Notes: generated from the sequence alone by a model not told the origin. Shown: positions 34,407-45,431, counted from the stretch's first letter. The stretch is 46,551 nucleotides of DNA from Mycolicibacterium septicum DSM 44393 (GCF_000455325.1 NZ_HG322951.1:3115183-3161733), one strand, 5' to 3'. A program made the numbers and translations.

Positions 34407-35311
34407 CGCGGCCGATCGCGATCATCGGGCCCACCGGCACCGGGAAATCGGACCTGGCATTGGCGGTTGCCGAGCAACTGGGCGGCGAAATCGTGAACGC
34501 CGACGCGATGCAGTTCTACCGCGGCATGGACATCGGCACGGCCAAGCTGCCCGTCGCCGAGCGGCGCGGCATCCCGCACCACCAGCTCGATGTCCTGGAG
34601 GTCACCGAGACCGCCACGGTGGCCCGGTACCAGCAGGACGCCTCCGCCGACGTCGAGGCGATCGCGGCCCGCGGCGCTGTCCCGGTGATCGTCGGCGGCT
34701 CGATGCTCTACATCCAATCGCTGCTCGACGAATGGACATTTCCGGCGACCGATCCACAGGTGCGGGCCCGGTGGGAGGCCCGCCTGGCCGAGGTCGGGGT
34801 GGCCGCCCTGCATGTCGAGCTGACCCGGGTGGACCCCGCCGCGGGGTCATCGATCCTGCCCACCGACGGTCGGCGGATCGTGCGGGCCCTGGAGGTCGTC
34901 GAACTCACCGGCCGGCCGTTCGCCGCCTCGGCGCCGAGTATCGGTACTCCCCGCTGGGATACGGCGATCATCGGATTGGATTGGGAGACAACCATTCTCG
35001 ATGAGCGTCTGGAGCGGCGCACCGACCTGATGTTCACCGGGGGCCTGGTGGACGAGGTGCGGGCACTGATCGGCCGCGGGCTGCGTGACGGGGTCACCGC
35101 CGCACGTGCCCTCGGTTACGCGCAGGTGCTGGCCGACCTCGACGGCGGGGGAGACGGCGCCGCGGCACGGGAACCGACGTTCATCGGCACCCGCCGCTAT
35201 GTACGCCGCCAGCGCTCCTGGTTCCGGCGCGATCATCGGGTGGTGTGGCTGGACGGGGCGGCCGACGGGCTGGTGCACGACGCGTTGCGGGTGTGGCGGC
35301 ACGTATCCTGA
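34403..35311 (+). CDS. miaA: tRNA dimethylallyltransferase MiaA
   Basis: A 302-residue prenyltransferase that adds dimethylallyl to A37 of tRNAs, the step before MiaB. The P-loop IGPTGTGKS is at 8-16, followed by [17 protein letters not shown] and the [18 protein letters not shown] region. The C-terminal motif [14 protein letters not shown] binds the tRNA. ATG 34403 overlaps the previous stop as ATGA; an in-frame ATG 9 nt earlier is also possible. Confidence 0.95.
   Translation: MTRPIAIIGPTGTGKSDLALAVAEQLGGEIVNADAMQFYRGMDIGTAKLPVAERRGIPHHQLDVLEVTETATVARYQQDASADVEAIAARGAVPVIVGGSMLYIQSLLDEWTFPATDPQVRARWEARLAEVGVAALHVELTRVDPAAGSSILPTDGRRIVRALEVVELTGRPFAASAPSIGTPRWDTAIIGLDWETTILDERLERRTDLMFTGGLVDEVRALIGRGLRDGVTAARALGYAQVLADLDGGGDGAAAREPTFIGTRRYVRRQRSWFRRDHRVVWLDGAADGLVHDALRVWRHVS
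35304..35309 (+). promoter_or_regulatory. -10 element of dapF, leaderless
   Basis: TATCCT lies across the miaA end and stops 6 nt before GTG 35316. Confidence 0.45.
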
Positions 35312-35315
35312 ACAG

Positions 35316-36183
35316 GTGATCTTCGCTAAAGGGCACGGCACGCAGAACGATTTCGTGGTGCTGCCCGACCTCGACGCCGCGCTGTCGCTGACGCCGGCCG
35401 CCGTGGCCGCGCTGTGCGACCGCCGCCGCGGCCTGGGTGCCGACGGCGTGCTCCGGGTGACGACCGCAGGCGCGGCGCAGGCCGCCGGCGTTTTTCGAGC
35501 GACTTCCCGACGGGGTCGCGGCCTCCGACTGGTACATGGACTACCGCAACGCCGACGGCTCGATCGCCCAGATGTGCGGCAACGGGGTGCGGGTTTTCGC
35601 GCACTACCTGCGTGCCTCCGGGCTGGAATCCGCCGACGAGTTCGTGGTCGGCTCGCTGGCCGGGCCACGTCCGGTGGTGCTGCACGACGTCGACGACACC
35701 ACCGCGGACGTCACCGTCGAGATGGGCAAGGCCAACCGGTTCGGCTCGGGAACCGCGGTGGTCGGTGGCCGCAGCGTCAGCGGGGTGGCCGTCGACGTGG
35801 GCAATCCGCATCTGGCCTGTGTCGGGCTGACCGAGGGCGAGTTGGCGGCCCTCGATGTGGGTGCGCCGGTGTCCTTCGACGAGCAGCTGTTCCCCGAGGG
35901 CGTCAACGTCGAGGTCCTCACCGTTCCGGTCGACGGCGCGGTGTCGATGCGCGTGCACGAGCGCGGCGTCGGCGAGACCCGCTCCTGTGGCACCGGCACC
36001 GTCGCCGCCACGCTCGCGGCCCTGGCACATGAGGGCGCGGACACCGGGACGTTGCGGGTGCGGATCCCCGGCGGTGAGGTCACCGTGACCATCACCGAGT
36101 CCACGAGCTACCTGCGTGGCCCCTCGGTACTGGTGGCCCGTGGCGAGCTGAGCGACGAGTGGTGGAACGCTGCGCACGCCTAA
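35316..36183 (+). pseudogene. dapF: Diaminopimelate epimerase DapF, frame broken by one extra T
   Basis: Converts LL- to meso-diaminopimelate for peptidoglycan and lysine. The N-terminal part is read from GTG 35316 ([20 protein letters not shown]) up to a T5 run at 35491-35495; the remainder, from [20 protein letters not shown], is in the next frame. Removing one T restores an 867-nt frame of 288 residues, the normal length (289 in M. tuberculosis). Both catalytic cysteines (MCGNG at 35574-35576, SCGTGT at 35986-35988) lie after the break. As dapF is normally indispensable, a homopolymer sequencing error is most likely; a real mutation or slippage is possible. Confidence 0.92.
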
Positions 36184-36228
36184 TTGGGGTGCGCGCGGCC
36201 CGATCCACGTGACAACCTGTAAGTACAT

Positions 36229-37638
<1,410 letters not shown>

Positions 37639-37665
37639 TCCGGCTCGTCGGCCGTGCCGCGGGTC

Positions 37666-39207
37666 TCAGGCCGCGGGCTTCTTCTCGGTGGTGTTGGCCG
37701 CCTTGACCTTCGCCTTGCCCTTGGCGCCCTCTGAGGTGTTCTGGCCACCCAGTGCCTTGCGCACGGTGCTGCGGATCGACTTCGCCAGGTCCCGCGCCGG
37801 GTGGATGTCGCCGGCCCGCAGCTTGGGTCGCTTGATCTCGGTGGCCGGCGTGTCCTCGCCGTCGGTGGTCGTCTCGGCCAGCGGGTTCACCTTGAGCACA
37901 TTGAGTTTGGGCAGTTCGGGAAGCTTGGGCGACCCGGGTGTGCCGGCCGCCGTACTCGAAACCTTCACGGCGTCTTGCACGTTGGCGGTGGTGGCGGGTT
38001 CGGTGGGGTCAGACCAGCCCGGCAATGGGTCGAGGCCAGGGTTTTGTGCTGCCCGGATTCCCTCGGGGATGTCGTTGATGAGGTCGGTGACGAGCTTCAC
38101 CGGGTTGACCCTCGGCACCAGCTGGAACGGCGTCGGGCTACCGTAATCGCCACGGTCGTAGCCGGTTTCGATCAATGTCTGCATCGCCGGTGAGACCAGA
38201 TCGACGAGCGGGATCACCACGGCGGACGTTCCGGTCGCCGCGCCGAGGTCGATCAGCGGCTGCATGATCGGCAGATACTTCGCCGGCAGCGTGATGTAGC
38301 GGGTGTCGCCGTGCACCTGGCAGTGAGTGGCCTCCGAGCAGTTGGCCTGGGCATTCGCGACCGCGGCCTGCACCTGCTCGGGTGTGTAGCCGTAAGGCGT
38401 CGCGCCGGCCTCGTCACCGCCTTTCGGGGCCAGGTAGGTGCCGTGTACGTATTCGAACCCGGCGAGCGCATTGACCAGGGACAACGGGTTCAGCACCCAG
38501 GACGGTGCGTCGGCGACGCCGTCGTACTGCAGTGCGATGTCATCGGTGTTGATCACTCCGTCGGGCGCGGTGTCGGTAGGCGTCGGATTGCCGAACGTCG
38601 CATCCAGGACGGGCACGGTGCCCAGCGCTGCGAGACGCTCGAACAAGCCGCCGTTGGGCCGGTTCGGGTTGCCGATCAGGACGAACGAGACGTTGGTGGG
38701 CAACGTCGGGTCGCCTGGGTTGTTGAGATATGCGAGGTCGCGCTTGTAGATGCCTGCGACGGTGGCGCCCTGCGAATAGCCGAAGATCACGACCTCGTGG
38801 TCCGGGTTGTAATTCTGCTCTTGGCCGGGAGCCGGCGGGGCCAGCTGCGCACCGTAGGCGGTGGCCAGACTCGAGACGCCGCTCTGCACCGAGACGTTCC
38901 ACTTGGCGCCCTCCAGCCCGCCCCACCCCGCGAACGGGAACGGCCAGAACTGGGCGATGTAGGGAACACCGACACACGTCACGTCGGTGCAGGTGCTGCC
39001 CGGTGCCACGTAGTACTGGACCGCGTGATCCTCGTAGTTCTGCGACAACGCCGGGTTCGGTGTGCCGGTACCTGGAACCACCAGGACCGTGGCGCTGAGC
39101 ACGACGTCGGCGGTGAAGGTCGTGGTGACCGCTATCGCGGCGGAACCGGACAGGGCCACGGCGCCGACCAGCAGCGACCTGGCAGCAGAACGGGGTGAGA
39201 ATCGCAT
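37666..39207 (-). CDS. Secreted PE-PPE domain serine hydrolase
   Basis: A 513-residue exported protein. The N-terminus MRFSPRSAARSLLVGAVALS is a signal peptide. The PE-PPE (alpha/beta hydrolase) domain starts at VLVVPGTGTPNP and has the nucleophile elbow GYSQG with Ser145. There is no PE or PPE N-terminal domain. The C-terminal 100 residues are Pro/Lys/Thr-rich and disordered-looking. A GAAGGAGA ribosome binding site precedes ATG 39207. Related enzymes cleave ester or acyl substrates in the cell envelope. The substrate here is unknown. Confidence 0.85.
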   Translation of the reverse strand: MRFSPRSAARSLLVGAVALSGSAAIAVTTTFTADVVLSATVLVVPGTGTPNPALSQNYEDHAVQYYVAPGSTCTDVTCVGVPYIAQFWPFPFAGWGGLEGAKWNVSVQSGVSSLATAYGAQLAPPAPGQEQNYNPDHEVVIFGYSQGATVAGIYKRDLAYLNNPGDPTLPTNVSFVLIGNPNRPNGGLFERLAALGTVPVLDATFGNPTPTDTAPDGVINTDDIALQYDGVADAPSWVLNPLSLVNALAGFEYVHGTYLAPKGGDEAGATPYGYTPEQVQAAVANAQANCSEATHCQVHGDTRYITLPAKYLPIMQPLIDLGAATGTSAVVIPLVDLVSPAMQTLIETGYDRGDYGSPTPFQLVPRVNPVKLVTDLINDIPEGIRAAQNPGLDPLPGWSDPTEPATTANVQDAVKVSSTAAGTPGSPKLPELPKLNVLKVNPLAETTTDGEDTPATEIKRPKLRAGDIHPARDLAKSIRSTVRKALGGQNTSEGAKGKAKVKAANTTEKKPAA

Positions 39208-39316
39208 CGGCCAGGATCTCCTTCTGCTGACGCCGCGGTCAGCGCTGAAGGGGATCTTTGCACCGGCACACAACCGCTACCGCACAAACGGCCGAAGTGG
39301 CGGCCGCCCAACGGTT

Positions 39317-41605
39317 TCAGCGTGTCCGGATCAGCGGTGGCTCGTGTGCCCGCACCGGGGGGAGCGCCCGGGTGAACTTCTCGACCTGCACCAGGACGTG
39401 CGCGCCGGTGCAGCCACGGGCCAGAGAAGAGGTCCCGACGTCCTCGGTGAGCACGTTGGGGTTGCCGTGGACGCACATCGAATCGGGGTCGGCCGGATCC
39501 GCCGGGTCGAACCAGGCCCCGGTCGACAGTTGCACGACGGCTGGGCGCAGCCGGTCGTCGATCACCACCCCGGCCAGGCACGCCCCGCGGTCGTTGAATA
39601 CCCGCACCACGTCGCCATCGGCGAGCCCGCGGTCCGCCGCGTCATCGGGGTGGATCCGGATCGGTTCGCGCCCTTGGACTTTCGACGACTGACTGGTGGC
39701 GCCGCCGTCGAGTTGGCTGTGCAGACGGGTGGCGGGCTGATTGGCCAGCAGGTGCAACGGATATGCCTGGGCGCGCCGCCCGCCGAGCCACTCCGTCGGC
39801 TCGTACCAGCGGGGGTGGCCCGTGCAGTCGTGGTAGCCGAACCCGTCGATCTCGGCGGAGAAGATCTCGATGCGGCCGCTGGGTGTGGCCAGCCGGCGCC
39901 CGACCGGGTCGGAGCGGAAATCGGCGAGCAGCGTCAGCCCCGGTTCGGTGGGAAGCCGCACGTGTCCGGCGGCCCAGAACTCGTCGAATCCGGGCACCTC
40001 GAAATCCAGCCCGGCAGACCACTTTTCATACATGTGGACCAGCCACTCGCGCGCTGTGCGGCCCTCGGTGAACCGGGGGCCGAAGCCGAGCCGCTCGGCC
40101 AGGGCGGAGAACGTGGTGTAGTCGTCGCGGGAGTCGGCATACGGTTGCGCCAGCGCGGGCATGGCCACGAGCAGCGGGTCGTTACGCGAACCCGAGTAGT
40201 CCTCCCGCTCGTAGGCGGTGGTCGAGGGCACCACGATGTCGGCGTGCTTGGCCATCGCGGTCCAGTACGGGTCGTGCACCACGATGGTGTCGACGCGGGA
40301 CAGGCCGCGGCGCAATCTCGGGATGTTCTGGTGATGGTGGAACGGATTTCCGCCGGCCCAGTACACGCACTTGATGTCGGGGTAGGTCAGCTGCAGGCCG
40401 TTGTAGTCGAACGGCCGGCCTGGGTGCAGCAGCATGTCGGTGACCGCCGCGACCGGGATGAACGTCTGCACCGGGTTGGGCCCCTGCGGCAGGGCGGGCA
40501 GGCCGCAGCGCAACGGCGGCAGCCCCGGCTCGTTCATCGAGCCGTAGCCGTGCCCGAAACCTCCTCCGGGAAGCCCGATCTGGCCGAGCATCGCCGCCAG
40601 GGTCAGTCCCATCCACGGAGCCTGTTCGCCGTGCCGGACCCGCTGCAGCGACCAGCTGACGGTGACCAGGGTGCGCGAGGCGGCCATCCGCCGGGCCAGT
40701 GCGGTCAGTTCCTCGGCGGGCAGCCCGCTGATCGCCGACGCCCACTGCGGGCTCTTGGCGACGCCGTCGTCGCGGCCCAGCAGGTACCGCTCGAACCGCT
40801 GATACCCGGTGCAGTGCGTGTCGAGGAAATCGAGATCGGCCAGGCCTTCGGTGGCCAGAACGTGGGCCAGCGCGAGCATCACCGCCACGTCGGTGCCGGG
40901 GACCGGGGCCAGCCAGTGGCAGTCTCCGTCCACGTCGTCGCGCAACGGGCTCAACGACACGATCTGCCCGCCGCGGTCACGCAACCGGCGCAGCGCGTCG
41001 CGGGCCGGATGTGCCGTGGTGCCACCGTGATTGATGCCGGTGTTCTTCAGCGCGACACCGCCGAAGCACACCAGCAGGTCGGTGTTCTCGGCGATGACGT
41101 CCCAGTCGGTGGAGCGTTTGAACAGGTCGTCGTGGGTCCCGACCACCCGCGGCATGATCACCCCGGTCGCGCCCAGGCTGTAGGAATGGCGGGAAAACGT
41201 ATAGCCGCCAAGCATTTTCAGAAAGCGGTGCACCTGGCTCTGGGCGTGGTGGAAGCGTCCGGCGCTGGCCCAGCCGTAGGAGCCGCCGTAGATCGCCTCG
41301 TTGCCGTAGGTGTCGACGACCCGGCGCAGCTCGCCGGCCAGCAATTCGGTGAGCTCGTCCCAGGACACCGCGACGTACTCGTCGGCGCCCCGCTCCGTGC
41401 TGGGGCCGGGGCCGTCGCGCAGCCAGCCTCGGCGCACCGCGGGTCCGGCGACCCGGGAGCGGTGCCGGATCGAGCCGGCCAGGTTGCCCAGCAAGGGCGA
41501 GGGGTCGGCGTCACCGGCCAGCGGGGTGACGGCGCTGATGTCGCCACCGGCGAGGTCGGCGGTGAAGGCACCCCAGTGCGCGAGGCTCGCGGGGGACTGG
41601 GGCAT
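39317..41605 (-). CDS. bisC: Molybdopterin oxidoreductase, BisC/TorA type (biotin or S-oxide reductase)
   Basis: A 762-residue bis-MGD enzyme. It lacks the N-terminal cysteine cluster motif, as do DMSO/TMAO/biotin-sulfoxide reductases. The Mo-ligand serine is probably Ser143 in RHSYSLGATG. Other blocks: NTDLLVCFGGVALKNTGINHGG, WSLQRVRHGEQAPWMGLTLA, and the C-terminal cap with LLANQPATRLHSQLD. No Tat signal is seen, so it is probably cytoplasmic and repairs oxidised thioethers such as biotin or methionine sulfoxide. ATG 41605 is 6 nt after a TAAACT -10 box. Confidence 0.88.
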   Translation of the reverse strand: MPQSPASLAHWGAFTADLAGGDISAVTPLAGDADPSPLLGNLAGSIRHRSRVAGPAVRRGWLRDGPGPSTERGADEYVAVSWDELTELLAGELRRVVDTYGNEAIYGGSYGWASAGRFHHAQSQVHRFLKMLGGYTFSRHSYSLGATGVIMPRVVGTHDDLFKRSTDWDVIAENTDLLVCFGGVALKNTGINHGGTTAHPARDALRRLRDRGGQIVSLSPLRDDVDGDCHWLAPVPGTDVAVMLALAHVLATEGLADLDFLDTHCTGYQRFERYLLGRDDGVAKSPQWASAISGLPAEELTALARRMAASRTLVTVSWSLQRVRHGEQAPWMGLTLAAMLGQIGLPGGGFGHGYGSMNEPGLPPLRCGLPALPQGPNPVQTFIPVAAVTDMLLHPGRPFDYNGLQLTYPDIKCVYWAGGNPFHHHQNIPRLRRGLSRVDTIVVHDPYWTAMAKHADIVVPSTTAYEREDYSGSRNDPLLVAMPALAQPYADSRDDYTTFSALAERLGFGPRFTEGRTAREWLVHMYEKWSAGLDFEVPGFDEFWAAGHVRLPTEPGLTLLADFRSDPVGRRLATPSGRIEIFSAEIDGFGYHDCTGHPRWYEPTEWLGGRRAQAYPLHLLANQPATRLHSQLDGGATSQSSKVQGREPIRIHPDDAADRGLADGDVVRVFNDRGACLAGVVIDDRLRPAVVQLSTGAWFDPADPADPDSMCVHGNPNVLTEDVGTSSLARGCTGAHVLVQVEKFTRALPPVRAHEPPLIRTR

Positions 41606-41611
41606 GTCCCG

Positions 41612-41617
41612 AGTTTA
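41612..41617 (-). promoter_or_regulatory. -10 element of bisC, leaderless
   Basis: TAAACT on the minus strand, 6 nt before ATG 41605. Confidence 0.5.
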
Positions 41618-41643
41618 CGGGCGGTAGGCACCCACCCGGGCTG

Positions 41644-41661
41644 ACCAACCACCCGGTTGGT
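41644..41661. promoter_or_regulatory. Palindromic candidate operator before fadE20
   Basis: ACCAACC-N4-GGTTGGT, an 18-bp perfect inverted repeat of the size bound by TetR-family repressors. A TAGGTT -10-like box starts 2 nt later at 41663-41668, so binding would block the fadE20 promoter. No TetR gene is in the window. Confidence 0.5.
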
Positions 41662-41704
41662 ATAGGTTGGCCCCAAATCCGTAACCAGTACCGGAGGTCA
41701 CACC

Positions 41705-42866
41705 ATGAGCAGTGTTGTGAAGTACGACCGCACGTTGTTCGAGCCCGAGCACGACTTGTTCCGCGAGTCGTACCGGGCGTTTCTGGACAAGCACGTCGCG
41801 CCGTTCCACGACCAGTGGGAAAAAAGACAAGATCGTCGACCGCGGCGTCTGGCTCGAGGCGGGGAAGCAGGGCTTTCTCGGGATGGCGGTGCCCGAGGAG
41901 TACGGCGGCGGCGGCAACGACGATTTCCGGTACAACACGATCGTCTGTGAGGAGACCGTCGCCGGCCGCTACAGCGGCATCGGCTTCAGCCTGCACAACG
42001 ACGTCGTCGCGCCCTACCTGTTGCGGCTGGCCACCGAGGAGCAGAAGCAGCGCTGGCTGCCCAAGTTCTGCACGGGTGAATTGATCACGGCGATCGCAAT
42101 GACCGAACCCGGTACCGGCAGCGACCTGCAGGGCATCAAGACCCGGGCGGTCCGCGACGGCGACCACTACGTCCTCAACGGGTCGAAGACCTTCATCACC
42201 AACGGCATCAACGCCGATCTGGTGATCGTCGTCGCTCAGACCGACCCCGAGAAGGGGGCCTTGGGCTTCTCCCTGGTCGTGGTGGAACGCGGCATGGAGG
42301 GCTTCGAGCGGGGCCGGCACCTGGACAAGATCGGCCTGGACGCCCAGGACACCGCCGAACTGTCGTTCACCGATGTCAAGGTGCCTGTCGAGAACCTGCT
42401 CGGCGAGGAAGGCCAGGGCTTCGTCTACCTGATGCAGAACCTGCCGCAGGAACGCATCTCGATCGCCATCATGGCGGCCGCGGCGATGGAGGCGGTGCTG
42501 GAGCAGACGGTGCAGTACACCAAGGAGCGCAAGGCATTCGGCAAGCCCATCGGCAGTTTCCAGAACAGCCGATTCCTGTTGGCCGAACTGGCGACCGAGG
42601 CCACTGTGGTGCGGATGATGGTCGACGAGTTCATCCGGCTGCACCTCGACGAGAAGCTGACCGTGGAGCAGGCCGCGATGGCCAAGTGGTACTCCACCGA
42701 GAAGCAGGTCGAGCTCATCGACCGCTGCCTGCAGATGCACGGCGGCTACGGCTACATGCGGGAGTACCCGGTCGCGCGGGCCTACCTGGATGCCCGGGTG
42801 CAGACCATTTACGGCGGCACCACCGAGATCATGAAGGAGATCATCGGACGCAGTCTGGGTGTCTGA
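41705..42866 (+). pseudogene. fadE20: Acyl-CoA dehydrogenase FadE20, frame broken by one extra A
   Basis: FAD-dependent acyl-CoA dehydrogenase (Rv2724c position). It starts at ATG 41705 with GGAGGT upstream (MSSVVKYDRTLFEPEHDLFR). At the A6 run 41820-41825 the frame shifts; removing one A gives WEKDKIVDRGVWLEAGKQGF and joins the rest, for 386 residues, the normal length. The FAD/substrate blocks AMTEPGTGSDLQG and YGGTTEIMKEIIGR are intact after the break. It is the same kind of lesion as in dapF, so sequencing error is likely. An internal ATG at 41883 would start a product lacking about 59 residues. Confidence 0.9.
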
Positions 42867-42898
42867 CGTACCGGAATCACCCAGCGTGACGCCCCGAA

Positions 42899-42942
42899 AA
42901 GCCCAAATCTGGGGCGCCAGACCCAGATATTGGGGCTTTTTT
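42899..42942 (+). terminator. Intrinsic terminator after fadE20
   Basis: Imperfect hairpin, left arm 42899-42914 and right arm 42922-42936, followed by six T (42937-42942). It is one of the few classical terminators with a T tract in this window. Confidence 0.8.
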
Positions 42943-43045
42943 GGTCATGATCGGCCGCGTTAGTTGGTTATCGTCACCTGCTGAAGCAAAGTTGTCGGGG
43001 CGGGACATTTCTGAGAAAACTTTGCCGAACGAGCGGGGAGAGCGC

Positions 43046-45424
43046 ATGACTAGGCCTGGAGCGAGGCTGAGCGCGGCCGTGTGGCGGTTGGCGGTCGGCA
43101 TGCTCGCACTCGTGGTCGCTGGTTTGATGGTGCCCGCGGTGGCTTCGGCCACCCCGGAGTCGGACGCCGACGCCGCGGTCACCGCCGCCTGGGACGCCAG
43201 CGGCGGCGACGGTGGTCCACTGGGACCGCGTCAGGGCGGCGTATACGCAGCGGGTTCGGGCTTCGCGCAGAACTTCGCCGGGGGCAAGATGTTCTTCACC
43301 CCGGCGACCGGCGCTCATTTCATGCAGGGCGCAATTCTGGAGAAGTACGAGTCGTTGGGTGGCCCGGCCGAGGGCGACCTGGGATTCCCCACGATCGACG
43401 AAGGCGCCGGGCGTGCTCCCGACAGCCGCAACTCGACGTTGAGCGCGCCTGACAATCCCGTCATCTTCTGGACCCCGGCGACCGGTGCCCGGGTGGTCCG
43501 GGGCGCCATCAACGCCGCATGGGACAAGCTCGGCGGTTCCGCCGGTGTACTGGGCGTCCCGGCCGAAGATGAGTCGTTCGACGGCGACGTGAGCTCTCAG
43601 AAGTTCACCGGCGGCGAGATCTCCTGGAACCGCAAGACCAAGGCGTTCACGACCGAGCCGCCGGAGCTGGCCGATCAGCTCGCCGACCTGGACATCCCGT
43701 CGGATCCCGCCGCGGCGATCGCAGCGGCGCGGCGCGCGGCAGGCGGGGCGATGGGCCCGCTGGGAGCCAAGGACGGCGATCAGTACCCGATCGGCGACGG
43801 TGGGTTCGGCCAGAACTACGCCGGCGGCAAGATCTTCTACACCCCGGCCACCGGGGCCAACGCCATCACCGGCCAGCTGCTGGAGAAGTACGAGAGCGTC
43901 GGCGGTCCCGAGGGCGATCTGGGCTTCCCGACCGCCAGCGAGTCCGAGGGCGGGCTGGGCCCGAACAGCCGGATCAGCACCTTCGCCGCGGCCGACAATC
44001 CCGTCATCTTCTGGACTCCCGATTACGGCGCGGTGATCGTCCGCGGCGCGATGAAGGCGGCATGGGACAAGCTCGGCGGGGCGAAGGGCGCACTGGGCGC
44101 CCCGATGGCCGACCAGACCGAAGACGGCACCGTCATCAGTCAGCGGTTCAGCGGGGGAGCGATCTCCTGGGACCGCGACGCCAACAAGTTCACCACCGAG
44201 CCCTCGAAACTCGCCTCCGAGCTGAGCGGGCTGGAGGTTCCGGGTGTGGGACAGCCGCACGCCACCGGTCCGCAGCCTTCCGGCCCGGACACCAAGAAGC
44301 CGTTCTCCTGGCATTGGAGCTGGTGGTGGCTGATCGCGGTGGTCCCGGTTCTGCTGCTCGCAGGCCTGATCGTGGGGGCGGCGCTCTGGCACCGCCGCCG
44401 GGCCGGTGACGAGGACGACTTCGACCACGATCCGTTCGATGACGACTACGACGGCGGCCACGGTGAACCGCACTATGACGAGGGCGGGTACGACGACACG
44501 CGCTACGAATCGCGTGGGTACGACGACGAGTTGGGCGACGAGCGCGGGGCACGGGAGGCGGGTTACGCGCCGAGTTCCGCCTTCGGTGCCGGTGAGGCCA
44601 CGACGGCGCGATTCGCCGGACCGGGCGAGGAATCGGCGGGCGGCGCGGCGGCGTCCCCGTACGACGGTCCCACCGACATCGCGATGCCGGTCAGTCAGTG
44701 GGCCGCTCCGCACGGATCGCCCGGCGGCTACGGAGCGCCGGGCGAGGAGGACGAGCCACCCGAGGATTCCTCGCAGCTGGCCGGCCCGGAGTCCCAACAG
44801 CGCTACGACCGCTACGAAGACGGCGGCTACCAGGACGACGACGACTTCGACGATGACGACGACTTCGAAGAAGATGACTTCGAGGACGACGATTTCGACG
44901 AGGACGAGGATCTCGACGCGCCGATAGATGCCGACTTCGAGGAAGTCGCCGAAGGCGACGACGCCGAAGGCGAGATCGAAGCGGAACTCGCGGACGAGGA
45001 CCTGACGGATACCCGGGCGCTCGCAAGCCCGGCCGGCGGAGTGCGCGAGGCGGCAGGCTTCGCGGCGGCGGCGGGCTTGGCCGTGCCGAGCGATCAGGAC
45101 AACGTCGACACCGCTCCGACGCGGGTCATCACCGAGGCCGAGGCCTACAGCAGTGAGGCCTACAGCAGCAGCGAGGCCTACAGCAGTGAGGCCCACAGTG
45201 GGCGCCATGCGGCCATCGAACTCGATGAGATCCCCAGCGCCACGGCCATTCACCTACCGCTGGACGACCCGAACCGCGCACCGGAGGGTTACCCGATCAA
45301 GGCCGACACGAAGTCCGGCCGCTACTGGGCACCGGACAGCAGTGAGTACGACGACGCGACGGCCGAGATCTGGTTCGCCAGTGAGGAATTCGCTCGCACG
45401 AACGGATTTGTGCGAGCAGACTGA
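43046..45424 (+). CDS. LGFP-repeat, single-pass envelope protein with C-terminal sunset-like domain, Rv2721c-like
   Basis: A 792-residue exported protein. A signal peptide ends near VASA (residues about 30-36). Two copies of a roughly 180-residue block follow, each with LGFP repeats (EGDLGFPT) and the phrase DNPVIFWTP; LGFP modules are linked to binding the mycolyl-arabinogalactan wall. A helix at about 420-447 crosses the membrane, then a long Asp/Glu-rich cytoplasmic tail and a C-terminal segment (YPIKADTKSGRYWAPDSSEY) like the sunset domain. ATG 43046 has GGGGAGA upstream. It matches Rv2721c beside lexA. Its role is unknown; it may link the wall to the cytoplasm. Confidence 0.85.
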   Translation: MTRPGARLSAAVWRLAVGMLALVVAGLMVPAVASATPESDADAAVTAAWDASGGDGGPLGPRQGGVYAAGSGFAQNFAGGKMFFTPATGAHFMQGAILEKYESLGGPAEGDLGFPTIDEGAGRAPDSRNSTLSAPDNPVIFWTPATGARVVRGAINAAWDKLGGSAGVLGVPAEDESFDGDVSSQKFTGGEISWNRKTKAFTTEPPELADQLADLDIPSDPAAAIAAARRAAGGAMGPLGAKDGDQYPIGDGGFGQNYAGGKIFYTPATGANAITGQLLEKYESVGGPEGDLGFPTASESEGGLGPNSRISTFAAADNPVIFWTPDYGAVIVRGAMKAAWDKLGGAKGALGAPMADQTEDGTVISQRFSGGAISWDRDANKFTTEPSKLASELSGLEVPGVGQPHATGPQPSGPDTKKPFSWHWSWWWLIAVVPVLLLAGLIVGAALWHRRRAGDEDDFDHDPFDDDYDGGHGEPHYDEGGYDDTRYESRGYDDELGDERGAREAGYAPSSAFGAGEATTARFAGPGEESAGGAAASPYDGPTDIAMPVSQWAAPHGSPGGYGAPGEEDEPPEDSSQLAGPESQQRYDRYEDGGYQDDDDFDDDDDFEEDDFEDDDFDEDEDLDAPIDADFEEVAEGDDAEGEIEAELADEDLTDTRALASPAGGVREAAGFAAAAGLAVPSDQDNVDTAPTRVITEAEAYSSEAYSSSEAYSSEAHSGRHAAIELDEIPSATAIHLPLDDPNRAPEGYPIKADTKSGRYWAPDSSEYDDATAEIWFASEEFARTNGFVRAD
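45144..45198 (+). repeat. Short in-frame repeat encoding SEAYSS units
   Basis: Three to four degenerate copies of an 18-21-nt unit encoding (S)SEAYSS/SEAHSG in the acidic tail of the LGFP protein. Likely low-complexity expansion. Confidence 0.6.
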
Positions 45425-45431
45425 ATCGAAA

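Noticed and set aside
38253..39198. Plus-strand frames antisense to the PE-PPE hydrolase gene
   Set aside because: Composition typical of a shadow frame; the minus strand carries a signal peptide and GYSQG.
39062..41644. 860-codon plus-strand frame antisense to bisC
   Set aside because: Shadow frame; bisC has a full set of molybdoenzyme motifs.
42974..45253. 759-codon open frame antisense to the LGFP gene
   Set aside because: Low-complexity Val/Arg-rich translation; the plus strand has a signal peptide, repeats and a membrane helix.
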